Assembly: GCF_021184045.1 (NCBI RefSeq)
Contig: NZ_CP073710.1
Span: 372,001-436,000 of the forward strand
Source: Methanococcoides orientis
GTDB lineage: Archaea; Halobacteriota; Methanosarcinia; Methanosarcinales; Methanosarcinaceae
Direction: 5' to 3'
DNA: 64,000 nucleotides
The position numbers and the translations under genes were made by a program. How positions within the stretch are numbered: position 1 is the stretch's first letter; each line of letters begins with the position of its first letter. The notes below the pieces were generated by a model. That model made no database searches. It worked only from the letters and a program-made list of their open reading frames with translations, and had not been told where the DNA came from. Shown here piece by piece: positions 25,016-34,499 of this stretch.

Positions 25016-27111
25016 AGAACGAACTTGGAATGGATGTCCCCCCTTCTGTATGCAAAAAAGCAGAAGAAAAGAGATGCCATCAGGGAGTTAAGTACGTTTA
25101 TTTGGATGGAAATTATGGTGGTGAGCTTCCAGTATCAAGTATTGGTGGCAAGAAGGCTACACGCTTTAATAAAATTGATATTGCAAATGCAAATAAAGTT
25201 CATCTGGGGGCTGGCTGGGTTGCATTTACATCCCCCTTAGATGCTGATCTAAATATTCCTCTGGATGGAATCAGCAAACAGGTCATAAAACCTGATACGA
25301 GTTCTCAATCTACTTCTTCGCTTTCCCCTTTTAATAACACTGAATTGCATTCTATGGTACCTCTGGGCTTGAAAGCTACAGATTTTGAAATCAAACTGCA
25401 TGAAGCAACAAGGATGTGGAGGGAAAAAGAAGAGAAAAAGAGAAAACAAAATGGGGGGAATGAATTCTGGGGAGAGCTGGGCGGGGCAGAAATACCGAGT
25501 CTTGAAGATGAATTGCTGAATGAGTTGGATGGGGCAGAAATACCGAGTCTTGAAGATGAATTGCTGAATGAGTTGGATGGGGCAGAAATACCGAGTCTTG
25601 AAGACGAATTGCTGAATGAGTTGGATGGAGCAGAAATACCGAGTCTTGAAGACGAATTGCTGAATGAGTTGGATGGAGCAGAAATACCGAGTCTTGAAGA
25701 CGAATTGCTGAATGAGTTGGATGGAGCAGAAATACCGAGTCTTGAAGACGAATTGCTGAATGAGTTGGATGGAGCAGAAATACCGAGTCTTGAAGACGAA
25801 TTGCTGAATGAGTTGGATGGAGCAGAAATACCGAGTCTTGAAGACGAATTGCTGAATGAGTTGGATGGAGCAGAAATACCGGGTCTTGAAGACGAATTGC
25901 TGAATGAGTTGGATGGGGCAGAAGTACCGGGTCTTGAAGATGAATTGCTTAATGAGTTGGATGGGACAGAAAGAAAGCAGCTTAAAGAAGGAAATTTCCA
26001 TAAAGAGAAGGCTAAAACTTCAAAAAAAGAGCCTGAATTCGATAAATTGAGCAAAGTTCATGTTAATTCCACAAAGAGTCAGTTTTCAGACTCCCAATTC
26101 CATAAAGAGCAGGGGGAAACATCAAAAAAGCGGCCTTCCGATGGTCGGTTACGGAAGAAACAGGAAAATACAAAGAGAAAGCATAAGGATGTTGTGACCC
26201 CTCATAAATCGATGAAAGTTACTCTGGTTAAATGGTTATCTATCATAATAGCAGCCTGGCTGGTTGTTAGTTTCGTTGTCATTCCTCTAATTGATGATTC
26301 GGAAGCAGTTCCCTCTCAATATCTGGAAGCCTTAGGCAAGAATTCAATTGTTATTGCATCTGAAAATCGTAATGATGATCTTGTCAAAGATGAAGAAGTC
26401 ATGAGTTCGCAGGAAATTCCTGAGAACTATATCAATTCCATTGGTATGAAGTTTGTACTTATTCATGATGGTGAGTTCATGATGGGTTCTCCTGATGATG
26501 AAGAAGGCAGGTACTACTATAGGGAGGGGCCTGTCCATGAAGTAATGATCGGAAATGATTACTATCTTGGCAAATACGAAGTTACCCAAAAGCAATGGGC
26601 TATGGTTATGGGCAATAATCCTTCTTATGTTGTAGGAAATAATCGGCCTGTTGAAGGAATTTCGTGGGATGATGCACAGGAATTTGTAAAAAAACTGAAT
26701 TCACTGGAAGGCACGGATAAATATCGTCTTCCATCCGAAGCAGAGTGGGAATATGCCTGCAGGGCAGGCACAAACACCAAATATTACTTTGGGGACGATG
26801 AAGCCGATTTGCATAAGTATGCATGGTATAGCGGAGATATTTATTCAGTAGGGCATCTGAATCCCAATAGCTGGGGCTTGTATGATATGCATGGCAATGT
26901 CTATGAATTTGTTCAGGATGAATGGCATTCTGGCTATGAAGGTGCTCCTGAGGTTGGAACTGCCTGGGATGAGGGTATTTCTGATATCCGAACCCTGAGA
27001 AGTGGCAGTGTGAATGCAGATCCAAGTACCTGTCGTTCTGCCAGTCGTACATCTATCGAACCTGATATTCGTTTAAACAATGTAGGATTCCGCCTTGTTA
27101 TGGATGTGTGA
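25012..27111 (+). CDS. Membrane protein with ten 16-residue repeats and an FGE-sulfatase (SUMF1-like) domain
   Basis: A 699-residue protein. Residues 1-157: an N-terminal region I do not recognise. Residues 158-317: ten near-identical acidic repeats GAEIPSLEDELLNELD. Residues 318-400: a very Lys-rich linker. Residues 404-426: one transmembrane helix. Residues 475-699: a formylglycine-generating-enzyme-type domain (GMKFVLIHDGEFMMGSP, YLGKYEVTQKQW, YRLPSEAEWEYACRAGT, GLYDMHGNVYEFVQDEW, NVGFRLVMDV). The region that holds the two catalytic Cys in true FGE reads SGSVNADPSTCRSASR with one Cys, so sulfatase activation is unlikely. Basic linker before the helix places the repeats inside and the FGE domain outside. 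Confidence 0.88.
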   Translation: MKNELGMDVPPSVCKKAEEKRCHQGVKYVYLDGNYGGELPVSSIGGKKATRFNKIDIANANKVHLGAGWVAFTSPLDADLNIPLDGISKQVIKPDTSSQSTSSLSPFNNTELHSMVPLGLKATDFEIKLHEATRMWREKEEKKRKQNGGNEFWGELGGAEIPSLEDELLNELDGAEIPSLEDELLNELDGAEIPSLEDELLNELDGAEIPSLEDELLNELDGAEIPSLEDELLNELDGAEIPSLEDELLNELDGAEIPSLEDELLNELDGAEIPSLEDELLNELDGAEIPGLEDELLNELDGAEVPGLEDELLNELDGTERKQLKEGNFHKEKAKTSKKEPEFDKLSKVHVNSTKSQFSDSQFHKEQGETSKKRPSDGRLRKKQENTKRKHKDVVTPHKSMKVTLVKWLSIIIAAWLVVSFVVIPLIDDSEAVPSQYLEALGKNSIVIASENRNDDLVKDEEVMSSQEIPENYINSIGMKFVLIHDGEFMMGSPDDEEGRYYYREGPVHEVMIGNDYYLGKYEVTQKQWAMVMGNNPSYVVGNNRPVEGISWDDAQEFVKKLNSLEGTDKYRLPSEAEWEYACRAGTNTKYYFGDDEADLHKYAWYSGDIYSVGHLNPNSWGLYDMHGNVYEFVQDEWHSGYEGAPEVGTAWDEGISDIRTLRSGSVNADPSTCRSASRTSIEPDIRLNNVGFRLVMDV
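25483..25962 (+). repeat. Ten tandem copies of a 48-base coding repeat
   Basis: Ten in-frame 48-base units, mostly identical at DNA level; the first two use GAT and the later ones GAC at one codon, and the last two have glycine for serine. Near-identity shows recent expansion or ongoing homogenisation. Copy number probably varies between strains. Confidence 0.95.
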
Positions 27112-27209
27112 TGTTTATACAGTAGATTTCAGATCTAATTATTTTATAATTACCTTTTTTGTACACGAATTATTTATTTCATCACTGCCATTAATTATTC
27201 GGGGATACT

Positions 27210-27602
27210 ATGCAAGATGAACTTATTGCAGAAGCAACTGATAATAATTGGGAAAAAATAGTTGAAAAAGAACCATTGCCAGTAGTGGTAATGTTCTATC
27301 TTACTACATGTCCACATTGCAAGGCAATAGAACCTTATTTTCAGGAATATGCCAGCGAGTTCAGTAAATCCTGCAAATTTGTCAGGGTCGATGCAGAACA
27401 GAGTCCCTGGACTGCGGAAAGATATGGGGTAGAAGGGACGCCCACGTTCATATTTCTTTGCGGGGGCACTTTTTTACAGGGTCTTGCAGGAATATCTCAT
27501 CCTTCAGTACTTAAAAGCAATATAGAGGATTTCATTAAACATGGGGCCACATGTGCTTCTAACATCACTAAATTGAAGTACGACATCTCTTTGTATGAAT
27601 GA
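27210..27602 (+). CDS. Thioredoxin-family protein
   Basis: A 130-residue cytoplasmic protein with a thioredoxin fold: the active site Cys34-Pro-His-Cys37 (FYLTTCPHCKAI) and the cis-proline loop EGTPTFIF. CPHC is more typical of DsbA-like oxidants than CGPC, so redox potential may be higher than in standard thioredoxin. It has no signal peptide. Its own TATA-rich region lies upstream. Partner proteins are not evident from context. Confidence 0.88.
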   Translation: MQDELIAEATDNNWEKIVEKEPLPVVVMFYLTTCPHCKAIEPYFQEYASEFSKSCKFVRVDAEQSPWTAERYGVEGTPTFIFLCGGTFLQGLAGISHPSVLKSNIEDFIKHGATCASNITKLKYDISLYE

Positions 27603-27704
27603 AGGTATGGAACTGCGATGGATGCCAGGAAATCTTTGTACTATGGGGATTGATACAGAGATTTTAAAATATAATGGTTGGAACAAAACTGTTAAAAAGA
27701 ATGC

Positions 27705-27729
27705 TAAAGGGTCATTTGAAGACCCTTTA
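27705..27729. terminator. Hairpin between convergent genes
   Basis: Nine-base perfect stem TAAAGGGTC/GACCCTTTA with a seven-base loop, placed between the stops of the thioredoxin gene and the leftward acyl-CoA synthetase gene. A long T run is absent, so it may act by structure or in both directions. Confidence 0.55.
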
Positions 27730-27743
27730 ATAGATGTCTGCGC

Positions 27744-29387
27744 TTACTTATCCTTGTTTGCCAGTAGTTCCACTGCCATGTCCCGCAGCTTGAACTTCTG
27801 AACTTTACCGCTGGCTGTTAGTGGATATTCCTCAACTATGAAGATGTGTTTTGGAACCTTGTAGCGTGCGATCTTTGTCAGGCTGTGATCCCGTATATCC
27901 TCGGGGGTAAGATTTGAATCATCGTTAAGGATCACGAATGCACCTACTATCTCTCCGTATTTTTCATCAGGGATACCGACTACCTGTGCATCCTTAATAC
28001 CATCAATTGTATAGAGGAATTCTTCGATCTCCCTTGGGTAGATATTCTCTCCACCGCGGATGATCATGTCCTTTATCCTTCCGGTAATGCGGTAGTAGCC
28101 ATCCTCGTCCACTGTTGCCAGGTCTCCGCTGTGCAGCCAGCCGTCTTTATCAATGGCCTTTTCGGTCATTTCAGGCATCTTATAGTAGCCTTTCATAACA
28201 TTGTAGCCGCGGCAGCATATCTCGCCCTGCTCGTTAGGCTTGACGATCTCTCCGGTCTCAGGGTCTACTATCTTGACTTCTATGTGTTCCATTGAAGTAC
28301 CTACTGTACTCACACGACGGTCAATAGCATCATCGGTACTTGTCTGGGTGAACACAGGTGATGCTTCTGTCAGGCCGTAAGCGATGGTAATGTCCTTACA
28401 GTTCATGTCATCGATGACCTTCTTCATGGCCTCGATCGGACATGGGGAACCTGCCATAATACCGGTCCTCAGGGAGGACATATCGAACATTTCGAACATT
28501 GGGTGTGAGAACTCTGCGATGAACATTGTCGGAACGCCGTAGAGTGCAGTACATTTCTCTTTCTGTACCGCAGCCAGTACAAGAAGCGGATCGAACAGTT
28601 CTATCATTACAAGAGTTCCGCCATGTGTGAGGGTTGCGAGAACACCTAGAACGATGCCGAAACAGTGGAAAAGTGGTACCGGTAGGCAAAGCCTGTCCTC
28701 CTGTGTGAACTTCTGCCTTTCACCGATGTAGTATCCATTGTTAAGGATATTTTTGTGTGTGAGCATGACACCCTTAGGGAAACCGGTGGTTCCTGAAGTG
28801 TACTGCATGTTGATGACATCTTCACAATCAAGGGTAGTTTTGATGCGGTCCAGTTCATCTCTGCTGGTGTGCTTTCCAAGAAGCAGCATTTCAGCGGTGT
28901 TGTACATGCCCCTGTGTTTTTCCTGCCCTATGAAAATGACACTTTCAAGTTTTGGGTATTCCTCACTCTTGAGGTTTCCTCTCTTGCAGGTCTTCAGTTC
29001 AGGCACCAGTTCGTAGACGGTCTCAACGTAATCAACGTCCCTGAAATGGTCAACAATTGCAAGTGCCTTCATGTCAGACTGCTTCATTACATAGGCAAGC
29101 TCATGGCTTTTGTATGCCGTATTAACTGTTACAAGTACGGCTCCTATCTTTGCGGTTGCAAACATGAATGTAAGCCAGTCAGGCACATTACGTGCCCATA
29201 TGCCGACATGGTCACCTTTTGTGATCCCTATGGACAAGAGTCCTTTTGCAAGGTCATCGACCCTGTCGTTGAACTCATGGTACGAAAAGCGCAGGTTTCG
29301 GTCAGGATAGACAATAAAGTCCCTGTCCGGTTCCTTTCTAACCTGTTCCTCAAAGAACTCACCAATAGTAGATTCAGTAAATAGCAT
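27744..29387 (-). CDS. Acyl-CoA synthetase (AMP-forming), fatty-acid ligase type
   Basis: A 547-residue adenylate-forming enzyme: P-loop [62 protein letters not shown] and the catalytic lysine motif [13 protein letters not shown]. It is closest to medium/long-chain or branched acyl-CoA ligases. On the minus strand it is the last gene of an operon after an XRE-cupin regulator and a hotdog thioesterase, so making and cleaving an acyl-CoA are encoded together. The acid used is unknown. Confidence 0.92.
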   Translation of the reverse strand: MLFTESTIGEFFEEQVRKEPDRDFIVYPDRNLRFSYHEFNDRVDDLAKGLLSIGITKGDHVGIWARNVPDWLTFMFATAKIGAVLVTVNTAYKSHELAYVMKQSDMKALAIVDHFRDVDYVETVYELVPELKTCKRGNLKSEEYPKLESVIFIGQEKHRGMYNTAEMLLLGKHTSRDELDRIKTTLDCEDVINMQYTSGTTGFPKGVMLTHKNILNNGYYIGERQKFTQEDRLCLPVPLFHCFGIVLGVLATLTHGGTLVMIELFDPLLVLAAVQKEKCTALYGVPTMFIAEFSHPMFEMFDMSSLRTGIMAGSPCPIEAMKKVIDDMNCKDITIAYGLTEASPVFTQTSTDDAIDRRVSTVGTSMEHIEVKIVDPETGEIVKPNEQGEICCRGYNVMKGYYKMPEMTEKAIDKDGWLHSGDLATVDEDGYYRITGRIKDMIIRGGENIYPREIEEFLYTIDGIKDAQVVGIPDEKYGEIVGAFVILNDDSNLTPEDIRDHSLTKIARYKVPKHIFIVEEYPLTASGKVQKFKLRDMAVELLANKDK

Positions 29388-29423
29388 GATATCAGGTCCT
29401 TTATGTTCTGTTATTCGTTCTTA

Positions 29424-29825
29424 TCAATCTGCGACGAGGTGTTCACTTAATGATTCTCTGATGTCGTCCGGTAAAGGAACTGACTTCTTGTTGATGAAAT
29501 CATAATGTACTATAACGGCAGTTCCCCTGGTCTTTAGCTCTCCTTTCTGCCAGGCCTCATGTAGCAATGTGAAAGAACTGTTGCCTATTCTCTGGACATA
29601 TGTCCTTATTTCAACATCTCCGTCAAAGAACATTTCTCCGAGGAAATCAAAGTCTATCCTTGCCATAATAAGGTTCCACTTTTCATGGTTCAGGTCAAGG
29701 TTTGGGCTGAACATCCTGAATAAGGGATTTCTTGCCAGTTCGAACCATTCCGGAAGTACGGTGTTGTTTACGTGGCCAAGGCCATCGATATCGCCAAATC
29801 GCGGTGTCACAGTTGTAACGAACAT
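29424..29825 (-). CDS. Hotdog-fold acyl-CoA thioesterase (4HBT family)
   Basis: A 133-residue thioesterase with the family motif FGDIDGLGHVNNTVLPEWFE, where the Asp of DIDGLGH is the usual catalytic or oriented residue. It lies between the regulator (10-base gap) and the acyl-CoA synthetase (36-base gap) and is probably co-transcribed. It would hydrolyse an acyl-CoA, either as product release or as a safety valve for free CoA. Confidence 0.88.
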   Translation of the reverse strand: MFVTTVTPRFGDIDGLGHVNNTVLPEWFELARNPLFRMFSPNLDLNHEKWNLIMARIDFDFLGEMFFDGDVEIRTYVQRIGNSSFTLLHEAWQKGELKTRGTAVIVHYDFINKKSVPLPDDIRESLSEHLVAD

Positions 29826-29835
29826 TTTTCATCCC

Positions 29836-30414
29836 TTAGATAGGTGTGTAAACTACTGCCAGTATCCTTGCTTCACTTTCTGTTGCATGTAGGTCATGTG
29901 GCACAACGGAGTCATAATAGATGCTGTCACCTGCGGATAATGTATAATTTTCCTTTCCATAGGTCACTTCTATATTGCCGTTAAGCACATAGATGAACTC
30001 CTCTCCTTCATGGGATGACAGTTCGTGCTCTTCTTCGGTCTTGAATGGGTGGACATCAATGATGAAAGGCTCCATGTTCCTGTCCTGCTTGTCTGCTGCA
30101 AGTGAATGGAAATCGAGTGCGCTTTCTTCAGAGCTTTTGGATTTTCCGGAAAAGCGAACCACGTTGGATGAAGCTCCGTTTCTTACTACGACAGGGCCGG
30201 TCTGTGGCATGTCATCAAGGAATGTGCCCAGGCGTACTCCCAGTGCACGTGCGATCTTCAAAAGAGGTGTCAATGATGGAATCAAATCGCCTGCTTCAAG
30301 TTTTTCTATAAGTTCCACACTGCTCTGACTTTCTTTGGCCAGCTCTTCCACGGTCATCTCATGATTCTCACGGAACTGGCGTATCTTCTCTCCGACGCTG
30401 TTTTTTTCTGTCAA
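29836..30414 (-). CDS. XRE-family regulator with C-terminal cupin domain
   Basis: A 192-residue protein: HTH_3 DNA-binding domain (about 5-65, [19 protein letters not shown]) and a cupin barrel (about 105-190; [27 protein letters not shown]-like region near [10 protein letters not shown]). TTG at 30414 is preferred as start because GAGGTGA is five bases before it; an in-frame ATG at 30462 lies upstream with no SD. Such regulators usually sense a small ligand in the cupin and control the adjacent operon, here thioesterase and acyl-CoA synthetase. Confidence 0.88.
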   Translation of the reverse strand: MTEKNSVGEKIRQFRENHEMTVEELAKESQSSVELIEKLEAGDLIPSLTPLLKIARALGVRLGTFLDDMPQTGPVVVRNGASSNVVRFSGKSKSSEESALDFHSLAADKQDRNMEPFIIDVHPFKTEEEHELSSHEGEEFIYVLNGNIEVTYGKENYTLSAGDSIYYDSVVPHDLHATESEARILAVVYTPI

Positions 30415-30550
30415 TGTATTCACCTCTTTTGCGCAGATCAACGCAAATAAATGGTATTTCAAATTAGAATCGTAACTTAAATAGGTATCTGTTATGGTTT
30501 ACAGGCAACGTTTATAATATATTGAACACCAAATATCATTGTGAATTCAC

Positions 30551-30997
30551 ATGAAAAGTAAAATGCTGATATTGATATTGGTGCTATCATCTTTATTGAT
30601 GGCAGGGTGTATCGGGGATAATGGGGATGAAGTTCCTGTCGATAATGAAACTCCTGTAGATGTTCCTGATGAGAACATCTCAGAAGATGACGATGTTCCT
30701 GTTGATGAGAACGGCGAGGTCATCGAACCGCAAGACTACGTAATAAGGCTTGGAAGGTTGGATAGGTATACTGCCATTCCAAATAATCTAGAGGTCAACA
30801 GGGGCGATACTGTCCTCTGGAGAAACGAGATGAAGGAAAGGAAGCTTATATTCCCAGTCATTAGTGAAGATGGCCTCTGGGAAGAGCAGAGGATTGCTCC
30901 AGGAATGCAATTCAACTACACCTTTACAGAGTCAGGAACCTATGATTTTACAGTTCCTCCATGGAATGCTATGAACCATACCGTTATTGTTAAATGA
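30551..30997 (+). CDS. Lipoprotein with cupredoxin-like domain
   Basis: A 148-residue protein with a signal peptide and lipobox LLMAGC (Cys20), an acidic linker of about 40 residues, and a beta-rich domain of about 85 residues resembling cupredoxin (NRGDTVLWRNEM, FNYTFTESGTYDFTVPPWNAMNHTVIV). The copper-binding Cys is missing, so it probably does not bind type 1 copper. It is likely anchored outside the membrane. Related domains are common in Methanosarcinaceae surface proteins. Confidence 0.75.
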   Translation: MKSKMLILILVLSSLLMAGCIGDNGDEVPVDNETPVDVPDENISEDDDVPVDENGEVIEPQDYVIRLGRLDRYTAIPNNLEVNRGDTVLWRNEMKERKLIFPVISEDGLWEEQRIAPGMQFNYTFTESGTYDFTVPPWNAMNHTVIVK

Positions 30998-31020
30998 TGG
31001 CGGACTGTACATCGTGAAAT

Positions 31021-32187
31021 ATGCAGATGAAGAGCACAAAGGTAACCGAAGGTAATACTACGGTCCTTGTACCGGTACCTCCTGAAGGCGTTCCATTCCC
31101 GCCATCAGAAGCACCGGTATTCTACAATCCTCATATGGAACTGAATCGCGATATCTCCGTAGCGGCGACCTTAGCATATGCAAGGAGACTGGCATCCCAG
31201 AAGGAGATCGAGATCTCGGATATACGGTATGTTGATACAATGTCCGCATCAGGTATCAGGGGACTTAGGATCGCCAATGAGGTTGGTGTTTCAACAACAT
31301 TGAATGATTGGAGCGATGAGGCTTTTGAACTTATTCTTGAGAATATTGAATTGACCGGTCTATCGGGGACTGCAGAAGCCACATGCAAGAACGCAAATGT
31401 TCTGATGCATGAGAGGCGCTTTAATATTGTGGACCTTGATCCTTTTGGAAGTCCTGCACCTTATCTGGATGCTGCGACAAGGTCAGTTGTTCACCTTCTT
31501 GAGGTCACTGCAACTGATACTGCTCCACTTTGCGGTGCACATTTTAATTCAGGGATGCGAAAATACGCTGCTGTGCCTTTGAACAATGAGTTTCATAGCG
31601 AGATGGGCGTGCGTATCCTTCTTGGTAAAGTTGCAAGGGAGCTTGCAAAGCATGACAAAGGCATGACTCCACTGCTTTCACATGCTACAAGACACTATGT
31701 TCGTGCCTATCTTCAGGTTAAAAAAGGTGCTAAACAGGCCGACAGGTCCCTCAGGGAACTTGGATTCCTGACCCATTGTGAGAAATGCGGTCAAAGGAGA
31801 TTTTTCCATGGTCTGGCTGTTTCGATCGATGATACATGTCCTTCATGTGAAAACAAAATGCAGATCGCGGGTCCTCTGTGGTTGGGACAACTGCATGAAA
31901 AGGAGTTCTGTGATGAGGTTCTGGCAGAGATGGAATCTCTGGATCTTGGTAAGAAAGAGCAGGCAAAGAAGATCATTATTGCCTGTAGGGATGAATTTAA
32001 CATACCTTTCTTCTATGATCAGCATCTGATATGCAAAAGGATCGGTATTTCGGCACCTGCGATGGAAGGCTTCATTGAAGCGCTCAGGTCAACTGGCGCA
32101 AGTGTTTCAAGAACACATTTTAGCGGCACCTCTTTTAAGACCGATGCAGAGCTTGATAGCATAAATGAGGTCCTTAGATCAATGTGA
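31021..32187 (+). CDS. trm1: tRNA (guanine-26 N2)-dimethyltransferase Trm1
   Basis: A 388-residue methyltransferase that makes m2,2G at tRNA position 26. Recognised by the archaeal Trm1 pattern [31 protein letters not shown] (SAM motif I), [27 protein letters not shown] in part, and a zinc-binding CEKCGQ and CPSCENK pair near residue 260. Normal length for archaeal Trm1. The ATG at 31021 and the one at 31027 are equally possible. Confidence 0.92.
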   Translation: MQMKSTKVTEGNTTVLVPVPPEGVPFPPSEAPVFYNPHMELNRDISVAATLAYARRLASQKEIEISDIRYVDTMSASGIRGLRIANEVGVSTTLNDWSDEAFELILENIELTGLSGTAEATCKNANVLMHERRFNIVDLDPFGSPAPYLDAATRSVVHLLEVTATDTAPLCGAHFNSGMRKYAAVPLNNEFHSEMGVRILLGKVARELAKHDKGMTPLLSHATRHYVRAYLQVKKGAKQADRSLRELGFLTHCEKCGQRRFFHGLAVSIDDTCPSCENKMQIAGPLWLGQLHEKEFCDEVLAEMESLDLGKKEQAKKIIIACRDEFNIPFFYDQHLICKRIGISAPAMEGFIEALRSTGASVSRTHFSGTSFKTDAELDSINEVLRSM

Positions 32188-32321
32188 TCTAATAGGGCTA
32201 CATTATCATAGATTCTCATATACGATCGATGTACTATAGAAAGTAATATATATCAAATTAGATAATGATTGTTTAATTCGAAAAATATTGAATTATTTAT
32301 ATATATTCAGAGGAGATTAGA

Positions 32322-32900
32322 TTGGCAAAGGAAAATCCGGAATATTTGTTCTTGCAGGAGAAGCCAACACTTGCTTTATTGGCTATTTGGTTCTATGGAA
32401 GAACATATGCCTCTGTTATTACAAAAGAGATCAATTCCACATTCGCACACACAACAAAGATACTGTCAAGAATGGAAGAGGATGGTCTTGTAGTTTTTTC
32501 TGTTGAAGGGCGTATCAAGTATGTTGAGTTGACCGAAAAAGGTCACAATGTTGTTTCTCTCCTCAAGGAACTTGTTGTTTCTCTGGGTGGGGAGCTTCCG
32601 GATGAATATGATCTTGAGGGCAGGCATGAAGTTAGTGAGGCTGAACTTGATCCTATTTCTGCTGAGATCCTGGATCGGATCAAAAAATTGCGTATCAAGG
32701 TTGAGAACATTTACAAGGAACTTGTGGACTCTGATGCCGATGTCGAGACTTCTAAAAGAAAGCTTGGGCCATTTAGCCGTGAATTGGCGATGATAGGTGA
32801 TGTGATCGATTCTTCTGAAACGCCCGTTAATGACGAGGTTATCAGTGCTTTTGATGCTACAAGAGAAGTATTCCTATCCCTTCTGAACAAAAACGGTTAA
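32322..32900 (+). CDS. Winged-helix transcriptional regulator with coiled-coil C-terminus
   Basis: A 192-residue protein; residues about 5-85 form a winged helix of MarR-like type (TKEINSTFAHTTKILSRMEE as recognition region, then VFSVEGRIKYVELTEKG as wing). The C-terminal half is helical and acidic. TTG start with AGGAG upstream. It lies 24 bases before the DUF2110 gene and may be co-transcribed. The target is unknown. Confidence 0.82.
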   Translation: MAKENPEYLFLQEKPTLALLAIWFYGRTYASVITKEINSTFAHTTKILSRMEEDGLVVFSVEGRIKYVELTEKGHNVVSLLKELVVSLGGELPDEYDLEGRHEVSEAELDPISAEILDRIKKLRIKVENIYKELVDSDADVETSKRKLGPFSRELAMIGDVIDSSETPVNDEVISAFDATREVFLSLLNKNG

Positions 32901-32924
32901 ATGCTTGCTGTTCAATGAGTAGCC

Positions 32925-33614
32925 ATGGAAACAGCAATCTTAACTATCAAACTATATGCTAATTTAGAACGTGCATTAAGCTCTGCAGCGTTCATGCTGG
33001 AAAACGAGCTTAAGGATATTGATGCTACTGTCGAAGTTTCCGTAAATTCAGAAGGCTGGCTTCAGGCAAATGTTTCAGGTGAGGATGAAGTATTTGCAGC
33101 CAATTTCCTGATAGATAAATACGGAACTCCTGTTACCAAAGTGGAAGATACTGTTGCCTACAAAGGCTCTATTTCTTCAATTGATGATGATGGAATAACT
33201 GTTGATATCGGTACTACTGTAAAGCTCCTGCCGGAGGCTCTAAAAGCCCTTGGTGTGGGTACAGTTTCACAGATCGCATCCCGCTTTGGCTTGATCCCGC
33301 ATCTTCCTGTTTCTGTCAGGATCGAAGGGCAGGATGATATGATCACAGGCCGTTTTACTAAAGACCAGCTCGATCTTTTCTGGGGATGGAAAAAAGCTGC
33401 TACAGACAGGTTGATCGTGAACTCTGTGACACGATCTGAACTGAAAAGTGCCATCAAGAAAAAGGGTCATGGAAGGGATATCTACGGCATCGAGAGGATC
33501 GGCCTGCTGGAAAGTATAGTTGTTTGCCGTGAGAAAACTGATGGTCCGGGAATTGTGGCGGAAATAGGTCCTCTTTTAAATGCAGAGATCGGTGTGGTAA
33601 GAGGTACTCGTTGA
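32925..33614 (+). CDS. Archaeal DUF2110-like protein
   Basis: A 229-residue cytoplasmic protein conserved in Euryarchaeota, which I associate with DUF2110. The middle part resembles an OB or S1-like strand pattern (VAYKGSISSIDDDGITVDIG), suggesting nucleic acid binding, and the C-terminus is basic with helix-rich content. Function is unknown. It follows the winged-helix gene and is convergent with the next regulator with only two bases between their stops. Confidence 0.65.
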   Translation: METAILTIKLYANLERALSSAAFMLENELKDIDATVEVSVNSEGWLQANVSGEDEVFAANFLIDKYGTPVTKVEDTVAYKGSISSIDDDGITVDIGTTVKLLPEALKALGVGTVSQIASRFGLIPHLPVSVRIEGQDDMITGRFTKDQLDLFWGWKKAATDRLIVNSVTRSELKSAIKKKGHGRDIYGIERIGLLESIVVCREKTDGPGIVAEIGPLLNAEIGVVRGTR

Positions 33615-33616
33615 GT

Positions 33617-34351
33617 TTATTGCATTACAAAAAGGCAGTGGCCATCGCCATTGCCATGACATTCTATCTCCACAAGATTACACTGCATGTTAAGTTTCTG
33701 GTATATTATTCCCTGAAGAAGTCCTTCACTAAAAGAGCAGAGTTTTTGTCCGATGTCAGGTGCGCCTTTGCACACAAAGCAATCATCGATCTGTATTGCA
33801 AGGGGGTCATAGGATGGAACAGAAAGGTAGCCGAGCTTGTGCGTTTCCCAATAATCTGCGACTTCTTCAAAAAGCCCCTCAAGATTTGTGGATGTAAAAT
33901 TTTCAGCGACCCGTATGCCGACATCCTGTCCGATGGTTTCCATTATTGGCCTGTGGTTAATGCCCTGAGCCTCAAAGCCGCTTTGCACTGCATGAAGAAT
34001 AGATGTTAAAAGTTCTCTTTCACTATCGAATGTGGTCGTGAATTTTTTCAGTGCTGCATGGTAGTGCTCCACGATCGGCTTCTGTGAACATGCTGTATAC
34101 TGGGAACACATCACATAGGTTTTCTTGCGTTTGTCCTTTGGATCGATCCTTTCTTCAAGAAGGTTATTTTGCTTAAGGTCACTCAGGTGCACGGAGATCG
34201 TGGATTTTGCTTTCCCTGTATATTTTACGATCTCATCGAACGATCTTGAACTATCTTTCAACAGCTCCATTATCTGGAGCTTTACCGGACCCTCAATGGC
34301 AATAATGCCATCCCTGTTTGAAAATAGTGCAGTGTGACCTTCGCTTTTCAT
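33617..34351 (-). CDS. ArsR-type regulator with V4R (4-vinyl reductase) sensor domain
   Basis: A 244-residue protein: winged-helix domain (about 15-85; AKSTISVHLSDLKQNNLLEER), linker helices, then a V4R domain (about 125-244) ending in the Cys-rich run CFVCKGAP, LCSFSEGLLQGI, CNLVEIECHGNGDGHC. V4R domains bind small hydrophobic ligands or metal clusters. Methanogens use several such HTH-V4R proteins to control methanogenesis genes. Placed divergent from taw2 (148-base spacer), which may be its own target. Confidence 0.85.
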   Translation of the reverse strand: MKSEGHTALFSNRDGIIAIEGPVKLQIMELLKDSSRSFDEIVKYTGKAKSTISVHLSDLKQNNLLEERIDPKDKRKKTYVMCSQYTACSQKPIVEHYHAALKKFTTTFDSERELLTSILHAVQSGFEAQGINHRPIMETIGQDVGIRVAENFTSTNLEGLFEEVADYWETHKLGYLSVPSYDPLAIQIDDCFVCKGAPDIGQKLCSFSEGLLQGIIYQKLNMQCNLVEIECHGNGDGHCLFVMQ

Positions 34352-34499
34352 ATCTAGTAATTACTTAATGGATATATAAAAGTTCGGTAGTATCCGAATG
34401 AACCTCTGTTTCTCTCCATATTCTGCTTGTTCCAGGCACACATATCCACCTGTCTGACCGTTAGTTTATTTTCCTCCTACGATAGATTCAGGCAGGTCT

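Noticed and set aside
25249-26054. Two long minus-strand frames through the 48-base repeats
   Set aside because: The repeat length is a multiple of three, so any open frame stays open across all copies. No SD or family similarity, and the plus-strand frame has known domains.
25012-27111. True formylglycine-generating enzyme activating a sulfatase
   Set aside because: The pair of catalytic Cys is absent and no sulfatase gene is in the window.
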